From the NCBI RefSeq assembly GCF_000175235.1, contig NZ_ACQT01000014.1:1-47010 (forward strand): a stretch of 47,010 nucleotides of DNA. Direction: 5' to 3'. Source of the stretch: Acidovorax delafieldii 2AN (GTDB taxonomy: Bacteria > Pseudomonadota > Gammaproteobacteria > Burkholderiales > Burkholderiaceae_C). The notes beneath the pieces are model-generated. The model was given only the letters and a program-made list of their open reading frames with translations. It was not told the DNA's origin and searched no databases. This document shows positions 38,338-45,012 of this stretch, piece by piece; the stretch's first letter is position 1, and each line of letters opens with the position of its first letter. A program made the translations under genes and the position numbers.

Positions 38338-38419
38338 CCTACCCGAGGGGGTCCCCCGTGATGTTCTGGATGTGGCGCTGGGATTTAGACTGCTCTTTTC
38401 CCGTTTGGCGCAGCAACGA

Positions 38420-38469
38420 CCCCCCAGTAGGGTTCGACACCACACCCTGCAGTCAGAACACTGCAGGGC
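38420..38469 (+). promoter_or_regulatory. Late element, copy 4 (before the tail-fibre cluster)
   Basis: C6 at 38420-38425, AGTAG, GGTTCGAC at 38431-38438, 17 nt, GAACACT at 38456-38462, 7 nt to ATG at 38470. The inverted repeat CCCTGCAGT/ACTGCAGGG (38445-38468) ends 1 nt before the ATG. Confidence 0.75.
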
Positions 38470-38892
38470 ATGACTACCCCCGTCAAGCACAAGATCACTA
38501 TTTTGCAGGGTACGACCCAGCGGATTCCGCTGTCGCGTCAGTACGTGCCCTATGCCATCACTGGCAATGAGTGCGCGGGCTACAAAAACGCCTGCACCGG
38601 GGCGCCAGTCCCGCCCACCGATTTCCACGACGAGGACTACACGGGCTGTGAAGCCCGCATGCAGATGCGCGCGGAGATCGACGGACCGGTGCTGTGGGAC
38701 ATGTCCACAACCAACGGCCGCATCGAGCTGAGCGGCAAGACGCTGACCCTGGTATTCGACGCGGTGGATTCCTCGGCTTTCACATTTCACGAAAGCGGCG
38801 CCATGGGCCAGGTCGAAGTGACCCGCCCCAACGGTGACGTGGAGCGCCACTACGCGCTGACATTCGTTCTGGACCGGGAGAGCACCCTGTGA
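38470..38892 (+). CDS. Tail-fibre-cluster protein
   Basis: 140 residues. Beta-rich, with TPVKHKITILQGTTQRIPLS, EARMQMRAEIDGPVLWD and SGKTLTLVFDAVDSSAFTF. Similar small proteins stand before fibre genes in other phages and resemble BppU-like N-terminal fibre domains, which fits its place. First gene after late element copy 4; the stop overlaps the next GTG. Confidence 0.6.
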   Translation: MTTPVKHKITILQGTTQRIPLSRQYVPYAITGNECAGYKNACTGAPVPPTDFHDEDYTGCEARMQMRAEIDGPVLWDMSTTNGRIELSGKTLTLVFDAVDSSAFTFHESGAMGQVEVTRPNGDVERHYALTFVLDRESTL

Positions 38893-39137
38893 GCCAGAGC
38901 GTGTTGGTCCGGACGCCGAACACCACTGCGGTGACCGTAGTGAATGAGCGTGCGGTGGTGGTGTCGCGGCCGGACCCGTTCTCGACTGTGGTTATGCGCG
39001 GTGTGCCCGGAACCGGCGGCGCGAGCGGTGCCCTGTTGGCGGTTAACCGGCTGAGCGAGTTCGACACAGAACAGAAGAAGGCAGACGCCAGGGCAAACAT
39101 CGGTCTGGCCGTTATCGACGGCGGAACATTTTTCTAA
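38889..39137 (+). CDS. Small tail-fibre-associated protein
   Basis: 82 residues from GTG, GTGA-coupled to the preceding gene. The end, RLSEFDTEQKKADARANIGL, then AVIDGGTFF, carries the L-x-E-F-x-T-x-x-K-x-x-A-R-x-N-I-G-L pattern common in tail-fibre stems. Probably a fibre connector or collar piece. Confidence 0.65.
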   Translation: MSQSVLVRTPNTTAVTVVNERAVVVSRPDPFSTVVMRGVPGTGGASGALLAVNRLSEFDTEQKKADARANIGLAVIDGGTFF

Positions 39138-39149
39138 GGAGTGGCCACC

Positions 39150-39605
39150 ATGGCACGCATTCAACTCAAACGCGGCCTCAAGGCCAATCTCCCATCTACC
39201 GGCATGCTGGCCGGTGAGCCAATGGTCACGACCGACCGGGGCACGCTGCACGTTGCAACGGATGCATCGACAAAGATTCCGGTGGTGCCTGCAATCGACG
39301 ATCTGGCCACGCTGGCGGCTATTTCCGGCACCGATGACCTGCTGATAGTGCACGATGCCAGCGAGGCCGCAGGCCAGAAGGAAAAGAAGATTACCTTCAA
39401 TGCCTTCAAGGCGGCGCTGAACATCCCTGAGGGCACTGCAGATGAGAAAGTTGCTGTGGTGTCCGGGGGAACGAGCGGCTTCGTGTGGGGTACGGACGGT
39501 ACCGACGGCGTCATCCGCATGAACTCCAGCCTGTCCTGGACGAAGGATGCAGGCAATGCCTTCGTCACCCTGGCCGTGGGCGACATCGACTGCGGCACGT
39601 TCTAG
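39150..39605 (+). CDS. Tail-fibre hub/stem protein
   Basis: 151 residues from ATG at 39150 (AAGGAG 7 nt upstream). The opening MARIQLKRGLKANLPSTGML, then AGEPMVTTDRGTLHVATD, matches the phage fibre hub domain (R-G-x-x-A-x-L-P ... G-E-P). The C-terminal part ends DIDCGTF, the same closing pattern as the gene upstream (IDGGTFF). A paralogous start occurs in the next gene. Confidence 0.7.
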   Translation: MARIQLKRGLKANLPSTGMLAGEPMVTTDRGTLHVATDASTKIPVVPAIDDLATLAAISGTDDLLIVHDASEAAGQKEKKITFNAFKAALNIPEGTADEKVAVVSGGTSGFVWGTDGTDGVIRMNSSLSWTKDAGNAFVTLAVGDIDCGTF

Positions 39606-39614
39606 GGCGCAGCG

Positions 39615-40487
39615 ATGCCGTCCCTCAAGATCAAGCGCGGCACACGGGCACAGCTCGATTCCGCTGCTGCGGCCAGCGGGCTGAATCAGGGCGAGCTGTA
39701 CCACGTCACCGATGAGTCACGGATTGCGGTGGGAACCGCAGCAAATGCCTACAAGGCCATGATGCGCGAGGATGATCCAGTCGTTGCCTCGCAGATTCAC
39801 GCCGCCACCAGCAAAGCCACGCCAGTCGATGCTGATGAGCTGGGCTACCTGGACAGCGCAAGCGGCTTTGGACTTGTCAGGATGACTTGGGGGAATTTGA
39901 AAACGTGGCTGAGTGGATTGTTCGTCGGCAAGACTGGTGCTCAGACCATGGCGGGTAACCTGAGCATCACAAAGCCCGATACAACCGCAGCACGAGTACA
40001 AACACAAAACACGTTTGGGTCGGGAGTGTCCGGCATGGGTGGGGTAAACGCCTATGAGGTCGGGTCCACGAGTTCAACTCCGGTACATATTTATGCAGGC
40101 GGCCTCATACGTGCAGTGGTCGATCCAACATCCGGCAATCTCACTATGTCGGGCGGCGCGCTTGGCTACGGCCCCGGCGCAGGCGGTACGGCGACGCAGC
40201 CGACGAGCAATACCACGGGGGTGGCGCTCAATAAGCCCAGTGGGCAAATCACCATGTCGGCGCCTATGGCGGCTGGCGCGACTGCTGTTTTCGCTGTCAA
40301 CAACTCGTACGTCACACAGCAATCCGTGATCGCGCTAACGCTTGGTCCGGGGCTGGTTGCCGCTTATTCGGTGGAAGCTGACATGAACACCGGCTATTTC
40401 CGCCTCTACGTCCGCAACGTCCTGGGCGCTGCAACGACTGCGCCCGCCGTAATCAATTTCGCCGTGCTTGCTGGGAGTGTGACATGA
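39615..40487 (+). CDS. Tail fibre protein (probable receptor-binding)
   Basis: 290 residues. It begins MPSLKIKRGTRAQLDSAAAA, then GLNQGELYHVTDE, a second copy of the hub-type N-terminus of the upstream gene. A stem (DELGYLDSASGFGLVRMTWG) and a Gly/Thr-rich C-terminal region (GGALGYGPGAGGTATQPTSN, then TTGVALNKPSGQITMSAPMA) follow. The C-terminal part should contact the host surface. No diversity-generating template or reverse transcriptase is near. Confidence 0.75.
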   Translation: MPSLKIKRGTRAQLDSAAAASGLNQGELYHVTDESRIAVGTAANAYKAMMREDDPVVASQIHAATSKATPVDADELGYLDSASGFGLVRMTWGNLKTWLSGLFVGKTGAQTMAGNLSITKPDTTAARVQTQNTFGSGVSGMGGVNAYEVGSTSSTPVHIYAGGLIRAVVDPTSGNLTMSGGALGYGPGAGGTATQPTSNTTGVALNKPSGQITMSAPMAAGATAVFAVNNSYVTQQSVIALTLGPGLVAAYSVEADMNTGYFRLYVRNVLGAATTAPAVINFAVLAGSVT

Positions 40488-40981
40488 TCCTCAAACAACT
40501 AATCAAATACACCAACGCACCAGCTCTGGAGGCAACCTGGGTTGATGAAAACGATGTGGTCATCAAGTGCCACGCTTACAGCAACGGGCAGATGGACATG
40601 CTGCGCGCAGACCTCGGGGCAGATGCTGTAGAGCATGAAGCGCTGATTGCTGAGATTGAGGCGACGTATGTGCCCACTGCAGCACCATCACAAGCTGAAC
40701 TTGATGCAATTGTCTCCGCTAAGATCGAAGCCCTCTGGCAAGCCGCAGACAAATACACGTCCAGCTACATCAGCGGCGTGGCCATTGGAATTTTGACCAT
40801 TGGCGTCATGCAGAAAAAGCCTAAAGCGCTGGCTGTCAGCGCATGGTCATCCTCGGTATGGACTGAATACTACGTACGCAAAGCACTGGTGACTTCGAAC
40901 AGTGCAGACAACCACGATTTTTCCAGCTTCGGTCCAATTCCATATTCTGTGCCTGAACTGCAAGCAGAGGCAGGACTGTGA
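40484..40981 (+). CDS. Tail-fibre assembly or accessory protein
   Basis: 165 residues, ATGA-coupled to the fibre gene. The start, LKQLIKYTNAPALEATWVDE, then VVIKCHAYSNGQMDMLRADL, is shared by small proteins that follow fibre genes; the centre has a Ser/Ile/Gly hydrophobic segment, YISGVAIGILTIGVM. Chaperone or fibre-tip function is inferred from position. Confidence 0.55.
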   Translation: MILKQLIKYTNAPALEATWVDENDVVIKCHAYSNGQMDMLRADLGADAVEHEALIAEIEATYVPTAAPSQAELDAIVSAKIEALWQAADKYTSSYISGVAIGILTIGVMQKKPKALAVSAWSSSVWTEYYVRKALVTSNSADNHDFSSFGPIPYSVPELQAEAGL

Positions 40982-41040
40982 ACGAACCATGGACCGGTTA
41001 GATCCTTTCGACCCTGTCGGAAACCACATCTAAGCCGTAT

Positions 41041-41091
41041 CCCCCCACTCTGGTTCGACCGCACATGTTATGCCCGGAACACTCCGGGTTC
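41041..41091 (+). promoter_or_regulatory. Late element, copy 5 (before the holin)
   Basis: C6 at 41041-41046, ACTCT, GGTTCGAC at 41052-41059, 17 nt, GAACACT at 41077-41083, 8 nt to ATG at 41092. The inverted repeat CCCGGA-ACAC-TCCGGG (41073-41088) is perfect. A 14-codon frame (MDRLDPFDPVGNHI) ends just upstream at 41032. Confidence 0.75.
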
Positions 41092-41394
41092 ATGAAAACA
41101 GAAACCATCGACACCCTTGCCACGGCTGGCAGTCGTACCACCGGCGGCGGCGCTGTCGTTGGGTTCCTTGGCTGGCTGGCATCTTCCCAAGCAATCGGGC
41201 TTTTCGGCATTGGAATCGCGTTGCTTGGCGCCTTGGTGAGTTGGTACTACAAGCGCGAAGCAAACCGCCGCCAGACTGACGAGCATGCCTTGCGCCAGCA
41301 GGAGCGGCAGATACGCATCGACATCATGCGCGCCAGCGGTGTGATTCCACCCACCAGCGATACCGACCTAGGGCGCCTGGAGTTTGACGAATGA
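41092..41394 (+). CDS. Holin
   Basis: 100 residues from the ATG at 41092 set by the late element; an in-frame ATG at 41065 lies inside that element. Two hydrophobic stretches, GGAVVGFLGWLASSQAIGLF and GIGIALLGALVSWYYK, are followed by a charged cytoplasmic tail (REANRRQTDEHALRQQERQ). This is a class II, two-segment holin layout. It is ATGA-coupled to the endolysin. Confidence 0.8.
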   Translation: MKTETIDTLATAGSRTTGGGAVVGFLGWLASSQAIGLFGIGIALLGALVSWYYKREANRRQTDEHALRQQERQIRIDIMRASGVIPPTSDTDLGRLEFDE

Positions 41395-41960
41395 GCGCGA
41401 ATATCCAGCCAAAGGTGATCTGGGTTGCGGCCCTGGGCGGTTTCGTGACGCTGCTCTCACCTGCGCTCATCGACCATCTGCAGCAGTGGGAAAGCGGCAA
41501 GGCCCGCGTGCTGGTCGTCTATGCGGACAAGCTGGCCGGCGGTATCCCGACCGTGTGCAACGGTCTCACGCGCCACGTCACCAGCACACCGATCGTCGTT
41601 GGCGAGCACTGGACCGACGAGAAGTGCGTGGTGGAAGAAGCCAATGCCCTGGAGCGTGTTCAGCGCGCTGTGCTCCCCTGCTTCAAGCGCCTGCCGCCAC
41701 CCAGCGTGCTCGACATGGCCAGCAGCCACGCCTGGAACCTGGGCGCCAGCGCCACCTGCGGAAGCGGGGCCATGGCCGCATGGGCCCGTGGTGAGTGGGA
41801 GCGCGGGTGCCAGCGCATCAGCCGCGGCGATGACGGCACGCTGGTCTGGAGTTTCACAAGCCGCATAGACCCCAAGACCGGAAAAAAGGTCTTCACGTTC
41901 GTTCAGGGCCTGGCCAACCGGCGAGCCGACGAGACGCAGAAGTGCGGAGCGGATCTATGA
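41391..41960 (+). CDS. Endolysin, GH24 lysozyme family with SAR-type N-terminus
   Basis: 189 residues. Residues 9-27 form a weak Gly/Ala-containing membrane segment (VIWVAALGGFVTLLSPALI), a signal-arrest-release type. The catalytic region reads WESGKARVLVVYADKLAGGI, then PTVCNGLT. Glu34, Asp46 and Thr54 stand where T4-type lysozymes have their triad, but with 11 and 7 residues between them instead of 8 and 5. Cysteines at 56 and later could pair with others for control in the periplasm. The holin upstream and spanins downstream confirm a lysis role. Confidence 0.85.
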   Translation: MSANIQPKVIWVAALGGFVTLLSPALIDHLQQWESGKARVLVVYADKLAGGIPTVCNGLTRHVTSTPIVVGEHWTDEKCVVEEANALERVQRAVLPCFKRLPPPSVLDMASSHAWNLGASATCGSGAMAAWARGEWERGCQRISRGDDGTLVWSFTSRIDPKTGKKVFTFVQGLANRRADETQKCGADL

Positions 41961-42235
41961 GCGTCATCCCCTTTAAACGCCCAGAGCTGGAGCAGCAGCA
42001 TGGCGCTGGCCAGGCCTTCTGCATTGGCTGCCGTCACGAGTGGGCCGCAGCTGCGCCCACGGGCACAACGCAGATGGAGTGCCCAGCCTGCCACGCCCAT
42101 TTGGGACGCTGGAAGTTCGAGTTCTACCCGGCCGAAGGCCAGATGGTCCGCGAGTGCGGCTGCGGAAACCAGCTTTTCTATCTCACGCCGGACGGCCACC
42201 TGTGCGCCAACTGCGGCATTTATCAGAGGTACTGA
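41957..42235 (+). CDS. Multi-zinc-ribbon small protein in the lysis cassette
   Basis: 92 residues, ATGA-coupled to the endolysin. Three paired-cysteine knuckles: CIGCRHEW and CPACHAHLGRW, then CGCGNQLF and CANCG, suggest two or three zinc sites. Its role is unknown; its presence between endolysin and spanin genes seems fixed in related phages, but I cannot confirm this. Confidence 0.7.
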   Translation: MSVIPFKRPELEQQHGAGQAFCIGCRHEWAAAAPTGTTQMECPACHAHLGRWKFEFYPAEGQMVRECGCGNQLFYLTPDGHLCANCGIYQRY

Positions 42236-42237
42236 CC

Positions 42238-42552
42238 ATGACAAAAGACAAGAGGCTGTTCATCACCATTTGCACGTACCGCACGCTGATCGTCCTCGGG
42301 GTAATTGCCTGCTTACTCGTTCCGATGGTTGGCTGCACTGTGGTCCCCGCCAGCACCGCCCGCAGCGCCTGTGAACTGCTGCAGATCGCATCTGCCGAGG
42401 CTGACATGGCCCCGGCCTGGTATGTCGAAGCCGGCGACCTGCTGGAGTCCTGCGGACGGAAAGGCGCGAAATCGGAAGCGGCAACGCGCGCCTGCTTTGC
42501 CGAGGCGCGCAACGGATACCGCGACAGCAAGGAATGCGAGGCCGCGCCATGA
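42238..42552 (+). CDS. Small lipoprotein-like protein of the lysis cassette
   Basis: 104 residues from the ATG 2 nt after the preceding stop. A hydrophobic segment (TLIVLGVIACLLVPMVGCT) ends in a possible lipobox (MVGC). The mature part is acidic with several Cys (SACELL, ESCGRKG, RACFAEA). Its spanin-like location hints at envelope function, but a true Rz/Rz1 pair follows. Stop overlaps the next ATG. Confidence 0.6.
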   Translation: MTKDKRLFITICTYRTLIVLGVIACLLVPMVGCTVVPASTARSACELLQIASAEADMAPAWYVEAGDLLESCGRKGAKSEAATRACFAEARNGYRDSKECEAAP

Positions 42553-42599
42553 ACCCAATTCTGTTCGCCATGTGGTGGTACTGGTGGAGGGGCTTGTGA
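42549..42599 (+). CDS. 16-residue Trp-rich peptide ORF
   Basis: MNPILFAMWWYWWRGL. Overlaps the previous stop as ATGA and the next start as TGATG, so ribosomes could pass through it. May be a translational bridge or a membrane-active peptide. Confidence 0.3.
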   Translation: MNPILFAMWWYWWRGL

Positions 42600-43117
42600 T
42601 GTTCGACAAGCTCAAAGCCTACGGCGCCATAGCTGCCGCCCTGGTGCTGGGCACCTTGCTGGTGGTGCAGACCGTACGCCTGCACAGCGAACAAATCGCG
42701 CACAAGGATCTGCAGGCCAGCACTGCAAAAGCCACCCTGAAACGCTCAGAGGCAGCCCGCGCCGACGAGGTAAAGACCGCCGGCAAGGAATCCACCCATG
42801 CCCAGGACACACAGGAGAACTCCGATGCCTTCACGATTTCGCAACCCGTGCGCGATGCCATTGCTCGCGCTGATCTTGCTGTTGCTGAGCGGCTGCGTCT
42901 CGGCGCCGAGCGCAGAGCCGCCACTTATCGCGCGCAAGCCCAAGCCGACGCCGCTTCCCGCAGCGATCTTGCAAATCGACTTGAAGCCTTCGACCGCCAC
43001 ATTGTCGAGGGGGCAGCAGTGGTTGCAGAGCACAGAGCAGCTCTTACCAAGCGAGACGCCGAAGTAGTCCTGCTGCGCGGCCAGATTGACACCGACCGGG
43101 CGCTGATGGAGCCCTGA
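42599..43117 (+). CDS. Spanin, inner-membrane subunit (Rz-like, DUF2514)
   Basis: 172 residues from the ATG after GGAGG (8 nt). An N-terminal membrane anchor (AYGAIAAALVLGTLLVVQTV) is followed by a periplasmic coiled coil (RSEAARADEVKTAGKEST, then LANRLEAFDRHIVEGAAVVA). This is the layout of i-spanins, and it contains the complete Rz1-like gene in another frame. Confidence 0.85.
   Translation: MFDKLKAYGAIAAALVLGTLLVVQTVRLHSEQIAHKDLQASTAKATLKRSEAARADEVKTAGKESTHAQDTQENSDAFTISQPVRDAIARADLAVAERLRLGAERRAATYRAQAQADAASRSDLANRLEAFDRHIVEGAAVVAEHRAALTKRDAEVVLLRGQIDTDRALMEP
42825..43067 (+). CDS. Spanin, outer-membrane lipoprotein (Rz1-like), nested in Rz
   Basis: 80 residues from the ATG at 42825 (GGAG 7 nt upstream), in a different frame, wholly inside the Rz-like gene. 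A signal sequence (CAMPLLALILLLLSGC) ends in a lipobox LSGC, and the mature part is Pro-rich (KPKPTPLPAA), as in Rz1. With Rz it should fuse inner and outer membranes at lysis. Confidence 0.85.
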   Translation: MPSRFRNPCAMPLLALILLLLSGCVSAPSAEPPLIARKPKPTPLPAAILQIDLKPSTATLSRGQQWLQSTEQLLPSETPK

Positions 43118-43163
43118 CAGAACCCGCCCCGGCCGGCTGCCGGGTCAACACCCTGAGAACACA

Positions 43164-44069
43164 ATGACCCAATTTCGCAAGAAGCCTGTCGTCATCACGG
43201 CAATCACCTTTGACCAGCTCGTGGCCCACGGCACGGAGCGATGCAAGGCCGAAGGCCGCGAGTCGAACATCGTGAATGGCATACCATGGTCGTTCAGCTA
43301 CGCGGGCCAACCGATTACCCACGAGAACGACGACTGCTACCTGATCCCCACGCTGGAAGGCACCATGAAGATGGGCCGCGATGACATGCTCATCACTGGA
43401 GTGAAGGGCGAGATTTACCCTTGCAAGCGCGACATTTTCGAGGCGACTTATGAAGCAGTGCCGGATGTCGCCAGCAATGAAAGTTCGCATGACTGGCGCC
43501 ATAGTTCCTCGTATGGCGGGCAACTCTGTGCCGATTGTGGCGCCGTGAAGGGCTCTCGCCGGGGTGGATTGGAATGCCGCGACCCACATGCTGGTGTGAC
43601 GCCTGTCGCGCTCCCCGTGGTGGACCCCGGCCAAGACTCCCTGGAACGCGAGATCCAGGCAAAGGCCAGCAATGGCCCGAGCGTGACTACTTCGGGCATT
43701 GAGGCCGAGATCGCACGCGAGCACTTCTTCACCGCGGAGCAAGGCGCATCCCATACGGATGCTGTGGCCAAGCCCTACGACTTCGGTGATACCTGGGCAT
43801 CGAGCCGCCTGGACGCCGTGACCTTCTGCGTGCTGGTGCTGCGCAACGGCACCAAGGTGGTTGGCGTCAACTACGGCGCCATCGACCCGGCGCAGCACAG
43901 CACCGAGCGCGGCCGCCAGGATGCGCGCGCCCAGGCCGTTGGCAAGGTGTACGAGCTGCTGGGCTTCCGCCTGCGCGACGAACTGGCCCGCCCGGTGCTC
44001 ACCGATGCGGATGCCGCTGCGGATCTTGCCGGCACCCCACGCCCAAGCCAAGCAGGAGCGGGCAATTGA
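43164..44069 (+). CDS. Fusion of a phage RKKP-type domain and an N4 Gp49/Sf6 gp66 domain
   Basis: 301 residues. Residues 1-95 (MTQFRKKPVVITAITFDQLV, then GVKGEIYPCKRDIFEATYE) match small phage proteins of unknown role. A short Cys pair (LCADCG) lies in the linker. Residues about 190-285 (SRLDAVTFCVLVLRNGTKVV, then GVNYGAIDPAQHST, EVYELLGFRL-like) match the N4 Gp49/Sf6 gene 66 family. Both domains are of unknown function. Joining them in one chain is unusual but known in prophages. Confidence 0.7.
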   Translation: MTQFRKKPVVITAITFDQLVAHGTERCKAEGRESNIVNGIPWSFSYAGQPITHENDDCYLIPTLEGTMKMGRDDMLITGVKGEIYPCKRDIFEATYEAVPDVASNESSHDWRHSSSYGGQLCADCGAVKGSRRGGLECRDPHAGVTPVALPVVDPGQDSLEREIQAKASNGPSVTTSGIEAEIAREHFFTAEQGASHTDAVAKPYDFGDTWASSRLDAVTFCVLVLRNGTKVVGVNYGAIDPAQHSTERGRQDARAQAVGKVYELLGFRLRDELARPVLTDADAAADLAGTPRPSQAGAGN

Positions 44070-44254
44070 TCCCCGGTGCACTGGTGGCCGTTGCGGCCGT
44101 GGCGATCATTGGTTACGTGGTGTCTCTTTCATTGGGGCGTAACCCTTCCCGCGAGTTGCTGACCATCGCCGTCATTGCCCTGTTCGCGTCCTGCACCACC
44201 GCATCCCATGAACTGCCAAAGGGCAGCCTCGTGAATATCGAGGTCAGCCGATAG
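44066..44254 (+). CDS. Small two-pass membrane protein
   Basis: 62 residues from TTG at 44066, overlapping the previous stop as TTGA, with AGGAG 7-8 nt upstream; an ATG is absent. Two hydrophobic stretches: GALVAVAAVAIIGYVVSLSL and LLTIAVIALFASCTTASHEL. The second ends ALFASC, which could also be a lipobox. Function unknown. Confidence 0.55.
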   Translation: MIPGALVAVAAVAIIGYVVSLSLGRNPSRELLTIAVIALFASCTTASHELPKGSLVNIEVSR

Positions 44255-44333
44255 GGGCAACCACCCTTGAGATTCCCCGCCACGGCAAGGGGCCACCGCC
44301 GGTAGCCACGGCACCACTTTCTGGAGATCCATC

Positions 44334-44609
44334 ATGACCCGCTCCCGTATCCTGTTTTCCGCTCTCGCCGCCGCTTTTCTGGCTGCCGCCTATTCCGTGT
44401 CCTACGCTGCAGACCGTGTGGTGTCCGCCGTGAGCTATGGTTTTGACTGCCTGCTCAGTGCCTGGGTGGAGCCCTTTAAGCCGCAGGCCAAGGCACCGGG
44501 CCAGGAGAAGCCGCGCGTGGCGTTGGTAGCAGCCAAGGCGTTCGTGCTGCGCGTGCTCAAGCGACGACCAACGGTGCATCCTTCCTGGCGGATGTGCCCG
44601 TCGATCTGA
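44334..44609 (+). CDS. Small secreted or membrane protein at the phage right end
   Basis: 91 residues; GGAG 8 nt upstream. A signal peptide (ILFSALAAAFLAAAYSVSYA) ends near residue 25, followed by a basic mature part rich in Lys, Arg and Pro. No family recognised. The final phage gene, followed by a strong terminator. Confidence 0.55.
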   Translation: MTRSRILFSALAAAFLAAAYSVSYAADRVVSAVSYGFDCLLSAWVEPFKPQAKAPGQEKPRVALVAAKAFVLRVLKRRPTVHPSWRMCPSI

Positions 44610-44633
44610 TCTGCTGAATCCAGTTCGCCAATG

Positions 44634-44661
44634 AAAAAGCCCGCGCAATGCGGGCTTTTTT
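44634..44661 (+). terminator. Bidirectional terminator at the phage right end
   Basis: Stem AAGCCCGC/GCGGGCTT with a 5-nt loop, flanked by A5 on the left and T6 on the right. It insulates phage late genes from the host, and the reverse. Confidence 0.85.
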
Positions 44662-44734
44662 GATACGCAAGATCACATCTTCAAACGAAAGAATGCGCCC
44701 TAAATAGCTGATTGAACATACAGCTTTGCGTATC
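44662..44734. repeat. Inverted repeat next to attR
   Basis: GATACGCAA (44662-44670) and its complement TTGCGTATC (44726-44734) are separated by 55 bp, between the final terminator and the tRNA fragment. Paired short sites near att often bind integrase arms or excisionase; this is inferred. No gene is seen in 44662-44775. Confidence 0.35.
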
Positions 44735-44775
44735 GGGAAACGGCCTGCAGACCGCATAGATACTGGATTTGCAGA

Positions 44776-44819
44776 ACAACTTAGAAGGCTATTGCTCTAT
44801 CCAGTTGAGCTACGGGCAG
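44776..44819 (-). tRNA. 5' half of tRNA-Arg(UCU), probable attR
   Basis: Minus strand from about 44819: CTGCCCGTAGCTCAACTGG, then ATAGAGCAATAGC, then the anticodon loop CTTCTAA (44781-44787) with anticodon TCT. D-arm invariants are present (TAGCTC, GGATAGAGC). After the anticodon stem the sequence no longer has a T-arm (no GGTTCGA) or an acceptor end complementary to CTGCCCG. This looks like a tRNA gene split by integration near the anticodon; the 3' half should lie at the other phage end, outside the window. Confidence 0.65.
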
Positions 44820-45012
44820 CAGACGGCGCTGAGCATCTGGCAAACGGCGCCAAGGCGCTGCCAGGCATGCGACCTGAGGGGGTGGATCATAACCCGTGCC
44901 TTGCGTGGCCTTGCCCGCTCGGGGACGGGCCGGGGGCTTTTTTCACCCTCTGCGGAGAATGCCGTTATAACGGGGCCATTGCCCACCCACAGGCCACCTG
45001 GCCGCATGCACC
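44820..45012. other. Host intergenic region upstream of ybaL
   Basis: Contains a leftward TATGAT (44886-44891), a possible -10 for the tRNA-Arg gene, without a good -35. Rightward, GCCCG/CGGGC (44913-44930) is followed at 44938 by six T residues and may be a terminator. No clear promoter for ybaL. Confidence 0.35.

Noticed and set aside
39615-40487. A diversity-generating retroelement acting on the tail fibre, as in BPP-1
   Set aside because: No reverse transcriptase ORF, no template/variable repeat pair and no Avd-like gene are present anywhere in the window.
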